Shown here: positions 29,754-39,167 of the stretch, in pieces | Layout: every line of letters starts with the position of its first letter | How positions within the stretch are numbered: the stretch's first letter is position 1 | Source: CAYMWF01 sp964394085 [NCBI: uncultured Gemmatimonadota bacterium] | Lineage (GTDB): Bacteria; GCA-2686955; CAYMWF01 | Reading direction: 5' to 3' | NCBI GenBank assembly: GCA_964394085.1 | Contig: CAYMWF010000010.1 | Span: 1 to 64,000, forward strand | DNA: 64,000 bases | Position numbers and translations under genes: made by a program | Notes under the pieces: generated by a model | Told to the model about the DNA's origin: nothing | Database searches by the model: none | Seen by the model: the letters and a program-made list of their open reading frames with translations, nothing else

Positions 29754-30725
29754 ATGGTACCGCAGCCTTCGCATCTCCAACCTTCCGGATACTACGCTTT
29801 TTCCACATACCTGAAGCAACGATTTGGTCAACGGATCCACAAGGTGACTGTCGATTCCGGATTTACCTGTCCCAACAGGGATGGCTCCCTAGGTCGGGGC
29901 GGGTGCATTTTTTGCAACAATGAATCTTTCAGCAGGGGTTCAAGAACCGGGAAATCGGTGTACCACCAGGTCGAAGAAGGAATAGTGGGTATTCGGCGAA
30001 GATTCGGCGTGGATAAATTCATTGCATATTTTCAACCTTACACTAATACATATGCGTCCATCGGAAAATTGGAACAGCTCTATACGGAAGCATTGCAGCA
30101 TCCTGATATCGTAGGCATCGCCATCGGCACACGTCCGGACTGTGTTGGAGAAAAGGTTCTCGATGTTCTTGAGCGTATCGTCAGAGATGGGTGGGAGGTT
30201 TGGCTAGAGCTCGGGCTGCAGTCGGGCTCAAACGAAACCCTTGATAGAATCAACCGCGGGCATACTGTCGAGAATTTCCTGGATGCGGTGGATAGGGGTA
30301 AGAGACGCGGGGGGATAAAACTCTGCGCTCATCTGATACTCGGCTTCCCCTGGGAAACACCTGCCGAGCAGCTTTCCACGGCGGTCATTATCGCTGATTC
30401 AGGAATTCATGGGTTGAAATTGCATGCTCTCCATGTTGTCAAAGGCACAGCTCTCGAAAAAACCTTCAAGGATGGTGAGCTGGATTTGCCGACGCGGCAA
30501 GAATATATCACACTTGTTTGTGATTTTCTCGAGCGGATACCACCAGATATCGTCATACAGAGGCTATCAAGCGAAGCTCACGAAGATTTACTGATTGCAC
30601 CGCCCTGGTGCGGTCGTAATCAGCATATTCCAGATGCTGTCAGGATCGAACTTGAATCCCGCGGATCCTGGCAGGGGAAATGGTTTCGTTCCGATTCGTC
30701 AGATTCCCGATCAAGCGAAATCTAG
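29754..30725 (+). CDS. TIGR01212-type radical SAM protein (YhcC-like)
   Basis: 323 residues. The N terminus has TCPNRDGSLGRGGCIFC, whose three cysteines (CxxxxxxxxxxCxxC spacing) hold the SAM-cleaving [4Fe-4S] cluster, and later ELGLQSGSNETLDRINRGHT and HLILGFPWET are characteristic of this family. Its function has not been defined to my knowledge; tRNA or protein modification has been suggested for relatives. It starts four bases after the ferredoxin gene and probably ends the operon, facing a convergent gene. Confidence 0.88.
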   Translation: MVPQPSHLQPSGYYAFSTYLKQRFGQRIHKVTVDSGFTCPNRDGSLGRGGCIFCNNESFSRGSRTGKSVYHQVEEGIVGIRRRFGVDKFIAYFQPYTNTYASIGKLEQLYTEALQHPDIVGIAIGTRPDCVGEKVLDVLERIVRDGWEVWLELGLQSGSNETLDRINRGHTVENFLDAVDRGKRRGGIKLCAHLILGFPWETPAEQLSTAVIIADSGIHGLKLHALHVVKGTALEKTFKDGELDLPTRQEYITLVCDFLERIPPDIVIQRLSSEAHEDLLIAPPWCGRNQHIPDAVRIELESRGSWQGKWFRSDSSDSRSSEI

Positions 30726-30757
30726 TTTGAAGATCACGCCGGCTTGAGTGGAACCGT

Positions 30758-32449
30758 CTACCAGACTGCTTCACCCTCGCGAATTTGACCATGTTTTTCG
30801 ATATCGAAAGGAATAATATTTATTTTCGAGTGATCCATTTCGATTTTATATCTCACGCCCGGAAAATCAGGGCAGAAGATAGGCACGTCCGATGCGGGAA
30901 AACTTTTGATATTTTCCAGTTTCTCGCCCAGGCGTTTGAGTTCGGATTCGGAGTCTCCCATAGTCGTTCTGAATAAGTCTTGAAGAGTTTCGATTCGTCC
31001 TCTAAAATCTTCGAATCCGCTTCTTTCCATAGACCGCTCAGCTAGATTTTTCTCTAAGAGCTGGTCTAATTTTGGAAGCCAGGAGTTAAACAGGGATTCT
31101 GCACCGTCTCCGTACTCTTCATTGAATTCACCTTGAAGCTCGCTCAGGATCTGATTCAAATGAGATCTGAGTTCTATATCTTCTTCCTGCATCTGATCGC
31201 GTTTCGTCTTGAATAACGTATTTGTAGCGCTGGCCAGCACATCATCGCCGGTTTCTTCCGGCATTGCCTTTTTGATACTATCTCGTTTCGCTTTAGCCCA
31301 GGAGTATGCTGAATAGAAGTACATACCCACAGTATCCAATCTCGTGGAGTGCGGTTTCTGCCCTTCCTCAAGAAGAGAATACTGGAATGTTGTTTTAAGA
31401 GTATCAACCCAGTTCGATGCATCCTTGATTACTAAAAAATCATCAGGTAATTCATCCATGTATCCTGAAAGTTGTGAGAACTTGCCTGACAGTTCTGTTG
31501 CTCTCGGGCTCAACGATGCTTTGAATAGAAGGAATCCTCTTACTCTCCCCAGAAGCTCAGCGTTTTCTCTGTCTGAAAACCGGAACAGCCATTTCAAGCT
31601 GTCAGCTGAAGTTGCATATTCTTTCATAAGTTCCGGGTTGCGATCACCATTTTCAAAGTAGTTGCGAAGTTCTTCCAGCATAATTGTATGATTTTCATTG
31701 CATGGGGAGAGGAAGTGTTCTGACAGGATGAAATGTTTGATGCTGTCTATTGCCGTTACAAAATCCCGTGGAATAATGGATGCTTTGGGATACTCCTTTT
31801 TGAATTCAGCGATTTCATCAAGTGAAAGCACTTTTTCAATGGTATCTTGAATGGCGGTAACGATTTGACCCTTGGCGTTTACTAATGTGAAATCGAGCGA
31901 ATCAGCAGTGGCCATCAACGGCTGGAGCTTATCGATCGATAAGCACGTTCGATCCCCTTCTGAGACAGACTCCTGGATTCTTCTGTATAAAGAATGATAA
32001 TAATCCTGCTTGGCGTTTATCTGCCCAACATATTTCATGTATCGACCAAGGCTGTCGAGGACAGGAACGTACTCTTTTCGATCGTATTGGAAGAAGAGCT
32101 TCAGATCTTCTGCGACTTTTGCATAAGCAAGGAGGAGTGAATCCGAATCCAGGATATTTTTCGATTTGGAAAAGGTTTTCAAGTCATCGAACTTTGACAG
32201 GTAGTCCTCTGTCTGTTCTTTGATGAATTTTTGAAGTGTATCGAGATTTGTCGTGAATTCTTGCGTGGAGGTGAAATAACGATTTTCGAAAGAGAGGAGT
32301 GCAAGCATATCCGAGTGTGCCTGGAGCTTTTTCGCTTCTTGCCTTCGCATTTCCCCCTGGGGTATGAGTATCGAAGCAAAAAGGCCGATTATTGTAAGCA
32401 CAATCAACGCCTTTAAAAGAATCGAACCCTTCTCTCTTTGTCTACTCAT
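30758..32449 (-). CDS. Large helical protein with a type IV pilin-like N terminus
   Basis: About 563 residues from the ATG at 32449 (GGGAGAG upstream; a GTG at 32476 is less likely). The start reads REKGSILLKALIVLTIIGLF ending at ILIPQ: a prepilin-like hydrophobic helix after a Gly, but the pilin residue at +5, normally Glu, is Lys. The rest is charged and helical with a recurring unit, e.g. ADSLKWLFRFSDRE near 291-304 and related copies near 122, 242 and 357. The tail FCPDFPGVRYKIE resembles the degenerate end of some pseudopilins. No family recognised. Confidence 0.6.
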   Translation of the reverse strand: MSRQREKGSILLKALIVLTIIGLFASILIPQGEMRRQEAKKLQAHSDMLALLSFENRYFTSTQEFTTNLDTLQKFIKEQTEDYLSKFDDLKTFSKSKNILDSDSLLLAYAKVAEDLKLFFQYDRKEYVPVLDSLGRYMKYVGQINAKQDYYHSLYRRIQESVSEGDRTCLSIDKLQPLMATADSLDFTLVNAKGQIVTAIQDTIEKVLSLDEIAEFKKEYPKASIIPRDFVTAIDSIKHFILSEHFLSPCNENHTIMLEELRNYFENGDRNPELMKEYATSADSLKWLFRFSDRENAELLGRVRGFLLFKASLSPRATELSGKFSQLSGYMDELPDDFLVIKDASNWVDTLKTTFQYSLLEEGQKPHSTRLDTVGMYFYSAYSWAKAKRDSIKKAMPEETGDDVLASATNTLFKTKRDQMQEEDIELRSHLNQILSELQGEFNEEYGDGAESLFNSWLPKLDQLLEKNLAERSMERSGFEDFRGRIETLQDLFRTTMGDSESELKRLGEKLENIKSFPASDVPIFCPDFPGVRYKIEMDHSKINIIPFDIEKHGQIREGEAVW

Positions 32450-32502
32450 CAAACTCTCCCGGGAAAGACAAAACACCTAAATTCAACAAGTTAACAGCGC
32501 TT

Positions 32503-32531
32503 TATTTATCAGTTCAGCCCTGATATGTCAA
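32503..32531 (-). promoter_or_regulatory. Possible promoter of the pilin-like gene
   Basis: On the minus strand TTGACA (32531-32526), a 17-base spacer and TAAATA, with TG just upstream of the -10 region. Expected transcript start about 45 bases before the ATG at 32449. Confidence 0.4.
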
Positions 32532-32765
32532 GTAGAAATGCTTCAAGTAAATCCCGGTTTGGTTTTCGAAATACTGATAATCCACCCGTTTGAAGAATTC
32601 CGGATCGAAGGGTTTAGACCTCCCCGGGACGATATTCTTGTCTTTCTTGAGGTTGTTCCTTAACAGATACTTAAAACTTGCTCGATTTATCCGATAGAAA
32701 TGGAATAGAGGCATCTTTGCCTATAATGTGATTGCCATTAAAATCCCTCGTGAACTGGAGGAATA

Positions 32766-33086
32766 GTGACTGCCCTCTCGATTGTGAAACTTGCACTCGA
32801 TATCGTTTTTATGTGCGTTGGCGCGTACCTGGTGTTCTTTCTTTTAAAGGAGGGTGTCGTTTTCATCCTGTATCTTCGCAGGAAAAATTCGGCTAGAAAG
32901 AGGAAAGACAAGGAGCTCCTGCGTGAAATCTGTTCCCGTGTGAATTCCGTTATTGAGGGTAGAACCGAATTGTCGGGAGATGAAAGAGAAGCTCTTGACA
33001 GGCTTCAGTCGCGGAAAGATCTGTCTAAAGATGAACTGGAGACACTATCAGTTCTATCTTCCGCTTCTTCTTCAGAGGCTCAATAA
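32766..33086 (+). CDS. Small single-pass membrane protein of unknown function
   Basis: 106 residues. GTG start with GGAGG four bases ahead. One hydrophobic helix (about 7-35, SIVKLALDIVFMCVGAYLVF) is followed by a strongly basic stretch (RRKNSARKRKDK) and an acidic helical tail. Topology suggests an N-out, C-in anchor. No family recognised. It is alone between divergent and unrelated genes. Confidence 0.5.
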   Translation: MTALSIVKLALDIVFMCVGAYLVFFLLKEGVVFILYLRRKNSARKRKDKELLREICSRVNSVIEGRTELSGDEREALDRLQSRKDLSKDELETLSVLSSASSSEAQ

Positions 33087-33387
33087 GATTAGCCTGTATC
33101 TGACCCCCGAGGATGCAGGGATTCACCATTCCGTTCCAGCTTCCCGCCCCGATCAAAGCTTTTCCGTTTAAATTTTCTCCGGCTGCCCATCTGAAGGCTA
33201 CTCGCTACTCGGCCCGGTTCAAGCATGGTCTATATTACTGCGTACATTCGTGATCTTGAGCAACAGCATAAATCTCAGTGGCGTAAAATTTGCAATTGGC
33301 CATTACTGTTTGAATAAGCAGGTGCAAGTCTTCTCCATGTGATTTTTAAGTCCAACCTCCTTCAATTTCGATAGACAAGGAGAACCG
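33087..33387. other. Gene-free gap before comEC
   Basis: 301 bases with no supported reading frame, RNA gene or strong repeat that I can see. It ends with the AAGGAGA binding site of comEC at 33376-33382. Confidence 0.5.
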
Positions 33388-33654
33388 ATGTTCTGGTTTG
33401 CGTGTGGCTCCGGGTTAGGGGTATATATTGCAGCAACGACAGGATATTCCTCAGTTTATGTTATCTGGGTGGTTTTCGCAGCCATTGCGATTATCAAGTT
33501 TTTCGTTTTGTTGCGTACCGGGAATGAAACCGGAGCAGGGACCACCATAATCTTCACAGTGCTCTTTTTTTTTGCGGTTTTCTCAGGTTCGAAGCAGCGC
33601 AACGTACCATCGATGCAGCACATCAAATCCTGTCGGAATTTACGGGACAGGTAA
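33388..33654 (+). CDS. comEC: ComEC N-terminal fragment, cut by a frameshift
   Basis: 88 codons starting from an ATG with AAGGAGA five bases upstream, so this is the true start of comEC. It encodes the first two or three membrane helices (FACGSGLGVYIAAT, VIWVVFAAIAIIKFFVLL, TTIIFTVLFFFAVF) and then runs out of frame after a T9 tract to a TAA. The frame that continues ComEC lies one base back. Restoring one T would join the two parts as FLRFEAAQRTIDAAHQ into the OB-fold region. Whether the cell makes a full protein depends on whether the tract is real and whether slippage occurs. Confidence 0.8.
   Translation: MFWFACGSGLGVYIAATTGYSSVYVIWVVFAAIAIIKFFVLLRTGNETGAGTTIIFTVLFFFAVFSGSKQRNVPSMQHIKSCRNLRDR
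33565..33573 (+). other. T9 tract at the comEC frameshift
   Basis: Nine T in a row inside a membrane helix of comEC. The upstream frame must shift by -1 here to enter the downstream ComEC frame; T10 would give an intact gene. Candidate causes are an assembly error, phase variation, transcriptional slippage or programmed frameshifting. Confidence 0.7.
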
Positions 33655-33680
33655 CACATGTTTCAGGAATTGTTCACGCA

Positions 33681-35774
33681 GTGGACAAAAAGAAGAAGAA
33701 CAGTGGAACCTGCTACAAGATACTTCTTGCGTCTCCGATCATCCGATCGCAGCATTGCGTATTCGCAGAATTTCCGGGCAAAATCCTAATTTACACGAAA
33801 TGTGATGCGACTGACATTCTCCCGGGAGATCGAATTTCGATGACCGGCATGATCTCCGTTCCGGATGTCGCGAGGAATCCCGGAGCATTCGATTTCAACC
33901 GATACCTTTCAGGCCGGAAGATATACGGCGTCGTTTTCTCGGGTTCGGATCTGCATGTCGAGCGCTCAGGCGGTTTCGGTTTATTCCGGGTCATGCATAT
34001 TTCCAGAAACTTGGCTCTCTCTGTAATTGAAAAGTACGTGGGAACCGGAGAATGCGCGGGACTTGTCCAAGGCTTAATTACCGGCAACCGCGCTGACCTC
34101 GATAGAGATACGGTAGAAGAATTCACCAGAATAGGAATCGTTCATCTTCTGGCTGTGTCCGGATTGCATGTGGGTTTGATCGCAGTTTGTGTCAGAATTG
34201 TTTTATCATCGATCCGGATACAACGACCTGCGGTCTTGATACTCACGGTGATAACACTTTTTTCGTATACTGCATTTACAGGGTTCCGAATATCGGTAAT
34301 CAGGTCTTCGGTCATGCTTTCACTGTTTCTGCTCGCGCCCCTTACCGGTCGAGCTGTCACTCCAATGCATTCTTTGTATCTGGTCGGTACAGCCGTACTG
34401 CTTTACCAACCTCATCAATTGTTCGATGTGGGTTTTCAGCTTTCTTTTTCAGCTGCCGCCGGCATTCTTCTAGGGATGCGATCACGAGGGGAAAAGGTAA
34501 GCGCGGTTTCTCGCTGGCTGTTTGAGCCTTTTAAAGTTTCCCTTTTCGCCCAGCTGGCCACTCTCCCTGTTCTACTTCATCACTTCGGCAGGATTTCACT
34601 GATTTCGCCATTTTCAAATCTCCTGGTGCTTCCCGTGGTGGGAATACTTCTCCCCGCCAGCCTGCTTCTTCTTTTTCTGTCCCCTCTTCATTCCTTCGCA
34701 CTTGCCGCGGGAGGAGCGGTCAAACTGTTGGCCTGGATTGTGCTGAGTTCCTCTGAATTTCTGGCGAAAGTCCCGTTTGCGGAGTTTTATCCCGGTTTGG
34801 TTCCAGGTTTCGCCGTAGGCGTATATTACATCTTCCTCGGGTCGGTTTTGCTGCCGGCCGCCGGTATGAAAGCACGAAGAATCGTTGCAGTTTCAGCGAT
34901 TTTAACAGTTGTCGGAACCATTGGAGTTTCGACATATCGAAGTCACAGGTATCTGACCGTATCATTTCTTGATGTCGGCCAGGGTGACTGTATTACGCTG
35001 ACCCTGCCCGGTGGTGATATTATGGTGATTGATGCCGGGGGACGACGTTGGAGTGGATTCGATTACGGTGAACGGGTGGTTATTCCATACTTGCGATACA
35101 TCGGTGCTCGAACAATAGATATACTGATGTGCACTCATGCACATCATGACCACTACGGCGGATTGTCTGCGCTGCTGAACCATTTCACAGTTGATACCTT
35201 CATATCGGGAGATACCCTCGCAGCCGGTTCCGATTATCGATCTATGATGGCCCATGCCCGCGCGAAAGCTCATGAAACAATTATTCCACCCGGAAATGTT
35301 CCAACCATATTCGCTTCTAACAATTGCACGACCTGGATCTGGAATCCATCGGTTTTATCCAAAGAATCGTACTCTATCAATGACCGCTCTTTGACGGTAA
35401 AAATACGCTACGGTAAAGCCACGTTTATTTTCAGTGGAGATCTCGAGATCGAAGGAGAAGAGCTCTGGCTCAACCATGCAGGGATTCACGCAGGTGCTAC
35501 AGTGCTGAAAGCACCGCATCATGGTTCGAGCACATCGAGTGCAGAAGAATATATCGATAAGATCAGGCCTTCTATAGCCGTGATTTCGTGTGGTAGAAGA
35601 AATCGGTTCGGTCATCCGGATCCGGAGATAATATCCAGGTATCTCCGACGCGGGGTGCGGGTGTACAGAACTGATGTGAATGGAGCGGTAATCCTCCGGA
35701 CGGATGGGAATTTCCTGGAAATGCGACGGATGGTTTCAGGAAAAGTGGAAAAGATGATTTTACAAGGTGATTGA
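33681..35774 (+). CDS. comEC: ComEC/Rec2 DNA-uptake channel, main part
   Basis: 697 residues from the first ATG of this frame, but the frame is open further upstream to about 33570, so this ATG is only a convenience. Domains: OB-fold (VFAEFPGKI through GDRISMTG to NPGAFDFNRYL), competence channel with RIGIVHLLAVSGLHVGLIA and many helices, and a metallo-beta-lactamase-like tail starting FLDVGQGDCI with THAHHDHYGG and KAPHHGS. In transformable bacteria ComEC carries single-stranded DNA across the inner membrane. It lies after its own N-terminal fragment; see the T9 tract. Confidence 0.9.
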   Translation: MDKKKKNSGTCYKILLASPIIRSQHCVFAEFPGKILIYTKCDATDILPGDRISMTGMISVPDVARNPGAFDFNRYLSGRKIYGVVFSGSDLHVERSGGFGLFRVMHISRNLALSVIEKYVGTGECAGLVQGLITGNRADLDRDTVEEFTRIGIVHLLAVSGLHVGLIAVCVRIVLSSIRIQRPAVLILTVITLFSYTAFTGFRISVIRSSVMLSLFLLAPLTGRAVTPMHSLYLVGTAVLLYQPHQLFDVGFQLSFSAAAGILLGMRSRGEKVSAVSRWLFEPFKVSLFAQLATLPVLLHHFGRISLISPFSNLLVLPVVGILLPASLLLLFLSPLHSFALAAGGAVKLLAWIVLSSSEFLAKVPFAEFYPGLVPGFAVGVYYIFLGSVLLPAAGMKARRIVAVSAILTVVGTIGVSTYRSHRYLTVSFLDVGQGDCITLTLPGGDIMVIDAGGRRWSGFDYGERVVIPYLRYIGARTIDILMCTHAHHDHYGGLSALLNHFTVDTFISGDTLAAGSDYRSMMAHARAKAHETIIPPGNVPTIFASNNCTTWIWNPSVLSKESYSINDRSLTVKIRYGKATFIFSGDLEIEGEELWLNHAGIHAGATVLKAPHHGSSTSSAEEYIDKIRPSIAVISCGRRNRFGHPDPEIISRYLRRGVRVYRTDVNGAVILRTDGNFLEMRRMVSGKVEKMILQGD

Positions 35775-35850
35775 GTTGATTCTAAAACCTACGGAAGATG
35801 ACTCATGTCTTTGCAGTGTATCTTCAAAAGATATCCCGGGAGCCGCAAAG

Positions 35851-35876
35851 AAAAACGCCGGCTTTTTACACCGGCG
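35851..35876 (-). terminator. Rho-independent terminator of the barrel/coiled-coil gene
   Basis: On the minus strand CGCCGG and CCGGCG enclose nine bases and are followed by five T. About 40 bases after the stop at 35918. comEC converges on it. Confidence 0.8.
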
Positions 35877-35917
35877 AATGTGAACGAACCTTGGGTCCAC
35901 ATATTCTTGTGGCTTAT

Positions 35918-36907
35918 CTATCCTTCCAATTTCCCTTCTTCGGCTCCTGATTCAGGTTCTTCTACTCCTGCTTCGGATTCAGGTTTATTCAAGTATTCTT
36001 TGAGAATATCCAGATCTTTTTCGACAGTTTCCCGTCGTTTCCTCAGATTTTCCAACTCATCCTGCAGCACTCTGTTATGGTTCCGTTCTTCTCTGATCGT
36101 ATCGATGAGCTGTTCTTTCCTTGAAAGCTCCGGACGCAGCTGGTTGAACCTGTAAGAAATGCCGAAAGCAAGTTTTGTATGATGACCGGGATTCTTCGAT
36201 GAAGAGTTGGCGGCCGGGTCGAATGCTTTCTCGATATCCGTTACAGCGAACCTCAAGGTGAGCAGTTCGGTAAGTTGGACCAGCACCCCTGCATTGAGAT
36301 CCCGTCCGTCTTCTTCAGCTGTAAGACAGATTCTGCTGCTGGGCCAGACCGCCAGTCCTGCGAAAATTCCATGGAAGTTTTTACTGATATTCTGACTTCC
36401 CACGAAACGGCCCGAGCCCACACCGAACTGAGTAGTAAAAGGCAGCCCCGGAATCATATCCCAGTTCTTGCCGAACGAAGCGAAAAAGGAATAGTTCTGA
36501 TCGTGATCGTAGGCATGACTCGAAAAATCAGAACCGAACTGGGAGATATCCTTTTTATCGGTAATGTTTTGAATTCCCAGTGTAATAGATGGAACATATC
36601 TTGTTTCGTGATACGCGATTACGGCGATGCCGGCATGGACCTGCTGCTCAGATTCAAGTGAAATATTCGCTTGAGCCCAATCGAGTATGCCTATGGATAT
36701 GTTTTGGGAGCCCTTTGAATGATTCCAGCCCTCCGACAGATATGCGTGCATTGCCATCTCACCTTGAACAGCTAGATGAGGCAATATGCGGGAGGAAGGA
36801 ATATCAACAAATTCACCCTGAAAGAACACCCGCCCGTAAAGACTTGTTGGTGCAAGAAAAACGAGCGTCGCGATACAGAAGATTGTAACTAACTTGACCA
36901 CCTTCAT
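35918..36907 (-). CDS. Predicted outer-membrane protein with a C-terminal coiled coil
   Basis: 329 residues. Signal peptide 1-24 (ending near SLYGRV). Residues about 25-255 have strand-like, aromatic and glycine-rich sequence suited to a barrel; it ends at a strand AFGISYRFNQL. Residues about 258-310 are charged heptads (RKEQLIDTIREERNHNRVLQ), followed by an acidic, Glu-rich tail. A barrel followed by a periplasmic coiled coil is unusual. It is divergent from the TPR/ExbBD cluster and could be its outer-membrane partner, comparable to the porin-like GltA/GltB proteins; this is inference from position only. Confidence 0.55.
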   Translation of the reverse strand: MKVVKLVTIFCIATLVFLAPTSLYGRVFFQGEFVDIPSSRILPHLAVQGEMAMHAYLSEGWNHSKGSQNISIGILDWAQANISLESEQQVHAGIAVIAYHETRYVPSITLGIQNITDKKDISQFGSDFSSHAYDHDQNYSFFASFGKNWDMIPGLPFTTQFGVGSGRFVGSQNISKNFHGIFAGLAVWPSSRICLTAEEDGRDLNAGVLVQLTELLTLRFAVTDIEKAFDPAANSSSKNPGHHTKLAFGISYRFNQLRPELSRKEQLIDTIREERNHNRVLQDELENLRKRRETVEKDLDILKEYLNKPESEAGVEEPESGAEEGKLEG

Positions 36908-37175
36908 TTAGACCTCCAACAAGCGAGGAATCAGCCTGCTTCCGAAAATCTAATCGGATGAAAAGGGGAAAGCTTGACACCTTTGTCTTTATCTGCGAAC
37001 CAAGTGGAGTGAATGTGATCTGAGCCTTGTCGATATAAGGTGTGAGAATTCTTTACAATCATGAAACAGAGCTTCAAAGTTTATGGTCTGGCGGATTTTC
37101 CGGTTGAGCGAGGGAAATATGAGAGCTAAAGACGAAAATATCTTCTCCGATAATGAGTGAAGGGTTTCCGACAGC

Positions 37176-39167
37176 ATGCGAAGAATACACCGGACCGTTT
37201 TTTGTCAATGGGGAGAAAAATACTTCGTGACTCGAACAAAACCGCACTGTGCAAGTTGGATTAGCATTTTAATGGTGCTTGTGACCTCTCTGGTTTGCCA
37301 ACCGGTTTCATTAAACATAGCTGTGGCGAAGCCGACTGATACACTGCACGCTACTGAAACACAGGAAATCGATGATCTCGAAACAACGCTTACCCGGGAG
37401 CACGGTTCTACTGTTTCCCGACTGGCTACGCTCGAGCAGGAACTATATTTATATGATGATGCCGTTATTTTAAGGGAATTAGGGTGCCATAAGCAATCTA
37501 TCTCCAGCCTGAAACGTGAACTTTCTGTAGAAAAAGCTCATACGAAACGATTGCGCAGGGAACTCCAGACCGGGCAAGAAGGCTTTGTCGATGTTTCGCA
37601 GTTGGAAAAAAGCTTGCTTCTTTCTACGGAATCGGAATGGCTGGAAGAACGATTGTCTGAACTACAGTTCGGCAACTGGGAAATGGCCAAAAGAATAATG
37701 AACCAGGCGGATGGCATTTTACCCAGGGCTGTGCTGGAATCCACTATGTGGGAAGTCCTTTCCGAGGAAGAACTCGAACAGGCAATCAGTTTCATCAGGC
37801 AACAGCGTGAACGGGTTGACCGTTTCAGGATGGAAAAGAAGCTTGTCGAAGATGCCGCTTTCCAACTACAGAAAGAACGTCTTCGTGCGGAGCTTCTCGA
37901 CTCCATGTCACCTGAGGAACTCGCAATATTTTATGCATCTCAATTAGAAACTGCCCGACGCCGACTGAAGGCGGGCTTGGAAGGGGAAGGACTTTTAAAC
38001 GAGGTAAACCTCCGGGTCGCCTACAGGAGGCTCGAAGAGATCGATGCGATGGCCCCTGAAGATTTTATTTCCAGGGATGAAACTAAAATTCTTCTGGCCC
38101 TTGCAGCTGTCGAATTGAATCGCTTCGAAAAAGCGGAAGAGGTGCTGGCAGCTCTTATAGATGTCATTCAGCCGGATAATCCGCTTTATTCCATCGTTAT
38201 ACTTCAAGAAATGCAACTTGCGTTCGCGAGCAGGAAATATCCTCCGGTGGTCGACCTGGGCAAACGGCTTCTACAGCGCCCTGATATTGGTCGTTCTACG
38301 GAGAACCGCGCACGCTATCTTGCCGGATTGAGCGCCTATCTTTCTGGGCTCCCATCGGATGGAAAAGAGATACTGGAAGGGATAAAAGGAAAGAACAGCT
38401 ATTACTTTTATAGCAGGTTTTATATGGCGCTTCATGATGCGGAGATGGGTGAATTCAGAGTTGCGGCGGATCGATTGCTCGCCCTCCTCGAGAAATTACC
38501 GAAGACTCGAAATACCTATGACCTGGAAAATAGAACGACCTTGGCTCTTGCATATATATATTTTGAAATGGGTGAACCTGGAACCGCATTCAGATTATTT
38601 CAAGATATACCTGCGGGCACTCCGTTTGAGATTGCGGCAAGTTATGGGACTGCTTGGTGCCTGATCGCCCTGGAACATTTCGATGAAGCGGAAAACCAGT
38701 TGCATTACTGCAGAAAGGTCGGGGTCGGCACGCTTATCGAATTCGAAGCGATATTCACTCTTGTCGAACTTTATATCGATCAGCGAAGGTTCGAGGAATC
38801 CAGGATTGAATGTCTTGCGCTGAAGGATCAGTTGATAGAATTGACCGGTGGTATTGGTTCCTTCGGCGTATCGAAAGAAATGCAGTTGATTACTGAGCTT
38901 CGTGACGAAACAGCCGAGTTCTCACAAAGAATAGACTCGGATAGAATACAGGAGAAAATGGACGAAGCTGTTCGTGCACTCAATCAAATCGATTCGGAGC
39001 TTTACGCTCTTACCGCCAGACTGGGTGGAGAGATCGATCCCGCGATTCTGCTTTGCCGAACTGACAGATTACTTGCCGAGATTGAACTGGCGCGTCTGGC
39101 TGCATTGCGAGAAGAGCTCGGAATGATTACAGCTGAAGGCTCATCGACCCATGGAACACGACCATGA
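37176..39167 (+). CDS. Envelope TPR-like helical repeat protein
   Basis: 663 residues, no named family. A hydrophobic segment (about 29-51) is a signal peptide or anchor; a GTG at 37227 would give a tidier N terminus with GGGGAG 11 bases upstream, so the start is uncertain. Coiled-coil heptads occupy about 60-150, then TPR-like helical pairs from about 270 (YRRLEEIDAMAPEDF, LALAAVELNRFEKAEEVLAALI, TLALAYIYFEMGEPGTAFRLF). The stop overlaps the next start (ATGA), so it is cotranslated with the larger TPR protein. Likely a periplasmic scaffold of the trans-envelope machine. Confidence 0.65.
   Translation: MRRIHRTVFCQWGEKYFVTRTKPHCASWISILMVLVTSLVCQPVSLNIAVAKPTDTLHATETQEIDDLETTLTREHGSTVSRLATLEQELYLYDDAVILRELGCHKQSISSLKRELSVEKAHTKRLRRELQTGQEGFVDVSQLEKSLLLSTESEWLEERLSELQFGNWEMAKRIMNQADGILPRAVLESTMWEVLSEEELEQAISFIRQQRERVDRFRMEKKLVEDAAFQLQKERLRAELLDSMSPEELAIFYASQLETARRRLKAGLEGEGLLNEVNLRVAYRRLEEIDAMAPEDFISRDETKILLALAAVELNRFEKAEEVLAALIDVIQPDNPLYSIVILQEMQLAFASRKYPPVVDLGKRLLQRPDIGRSTENRARYLAGLSAYLSGLPSDGKEILEGIKGKNSYYFYSRFYMALHDAEMGEFRVAADRLLALLEKLPKTRNTYDLENRTTLALAYIYFEMGEPGTAFRLFQDIPAGTPFEIAASYGTAWCLIALEHFDEAENQLHYCRKVGVGTLIEFEAIFTLVELYIDQRRFEESRIECLALKDQLIELTGGIGSFGVSKEMQLITELRDETAEFSQRIDSDRIQEKMDEAVRALNQIDSELYALTARLGGEIDPAILLCRTDRLLAEIELARLAALREELGMITAEGSSTHGTRP

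Noticed and set aside
23478-30725. A possible aldehyde oxidoreductase or hydrogenase gene in the iron-sulfur operon.
   Set aside because: No catalytic subunit with tungsten-pterin or H-cluster motifs is present in the operon.
32514-32714. A 66-codon minus-strand frame between the pilin-like gene and the small membrane protein gene.
   Set aside because: Weak start context, no recognisable motif, and it overlaps a likely promoter of the pilin-like gene; left out as unsupported, though not impossible.
36989-37177. A 62-codon minus-strand frame before the TPR gene.
   Set aside because: No ribosome binding site and composition typical of a chance frame in the divergent gap.
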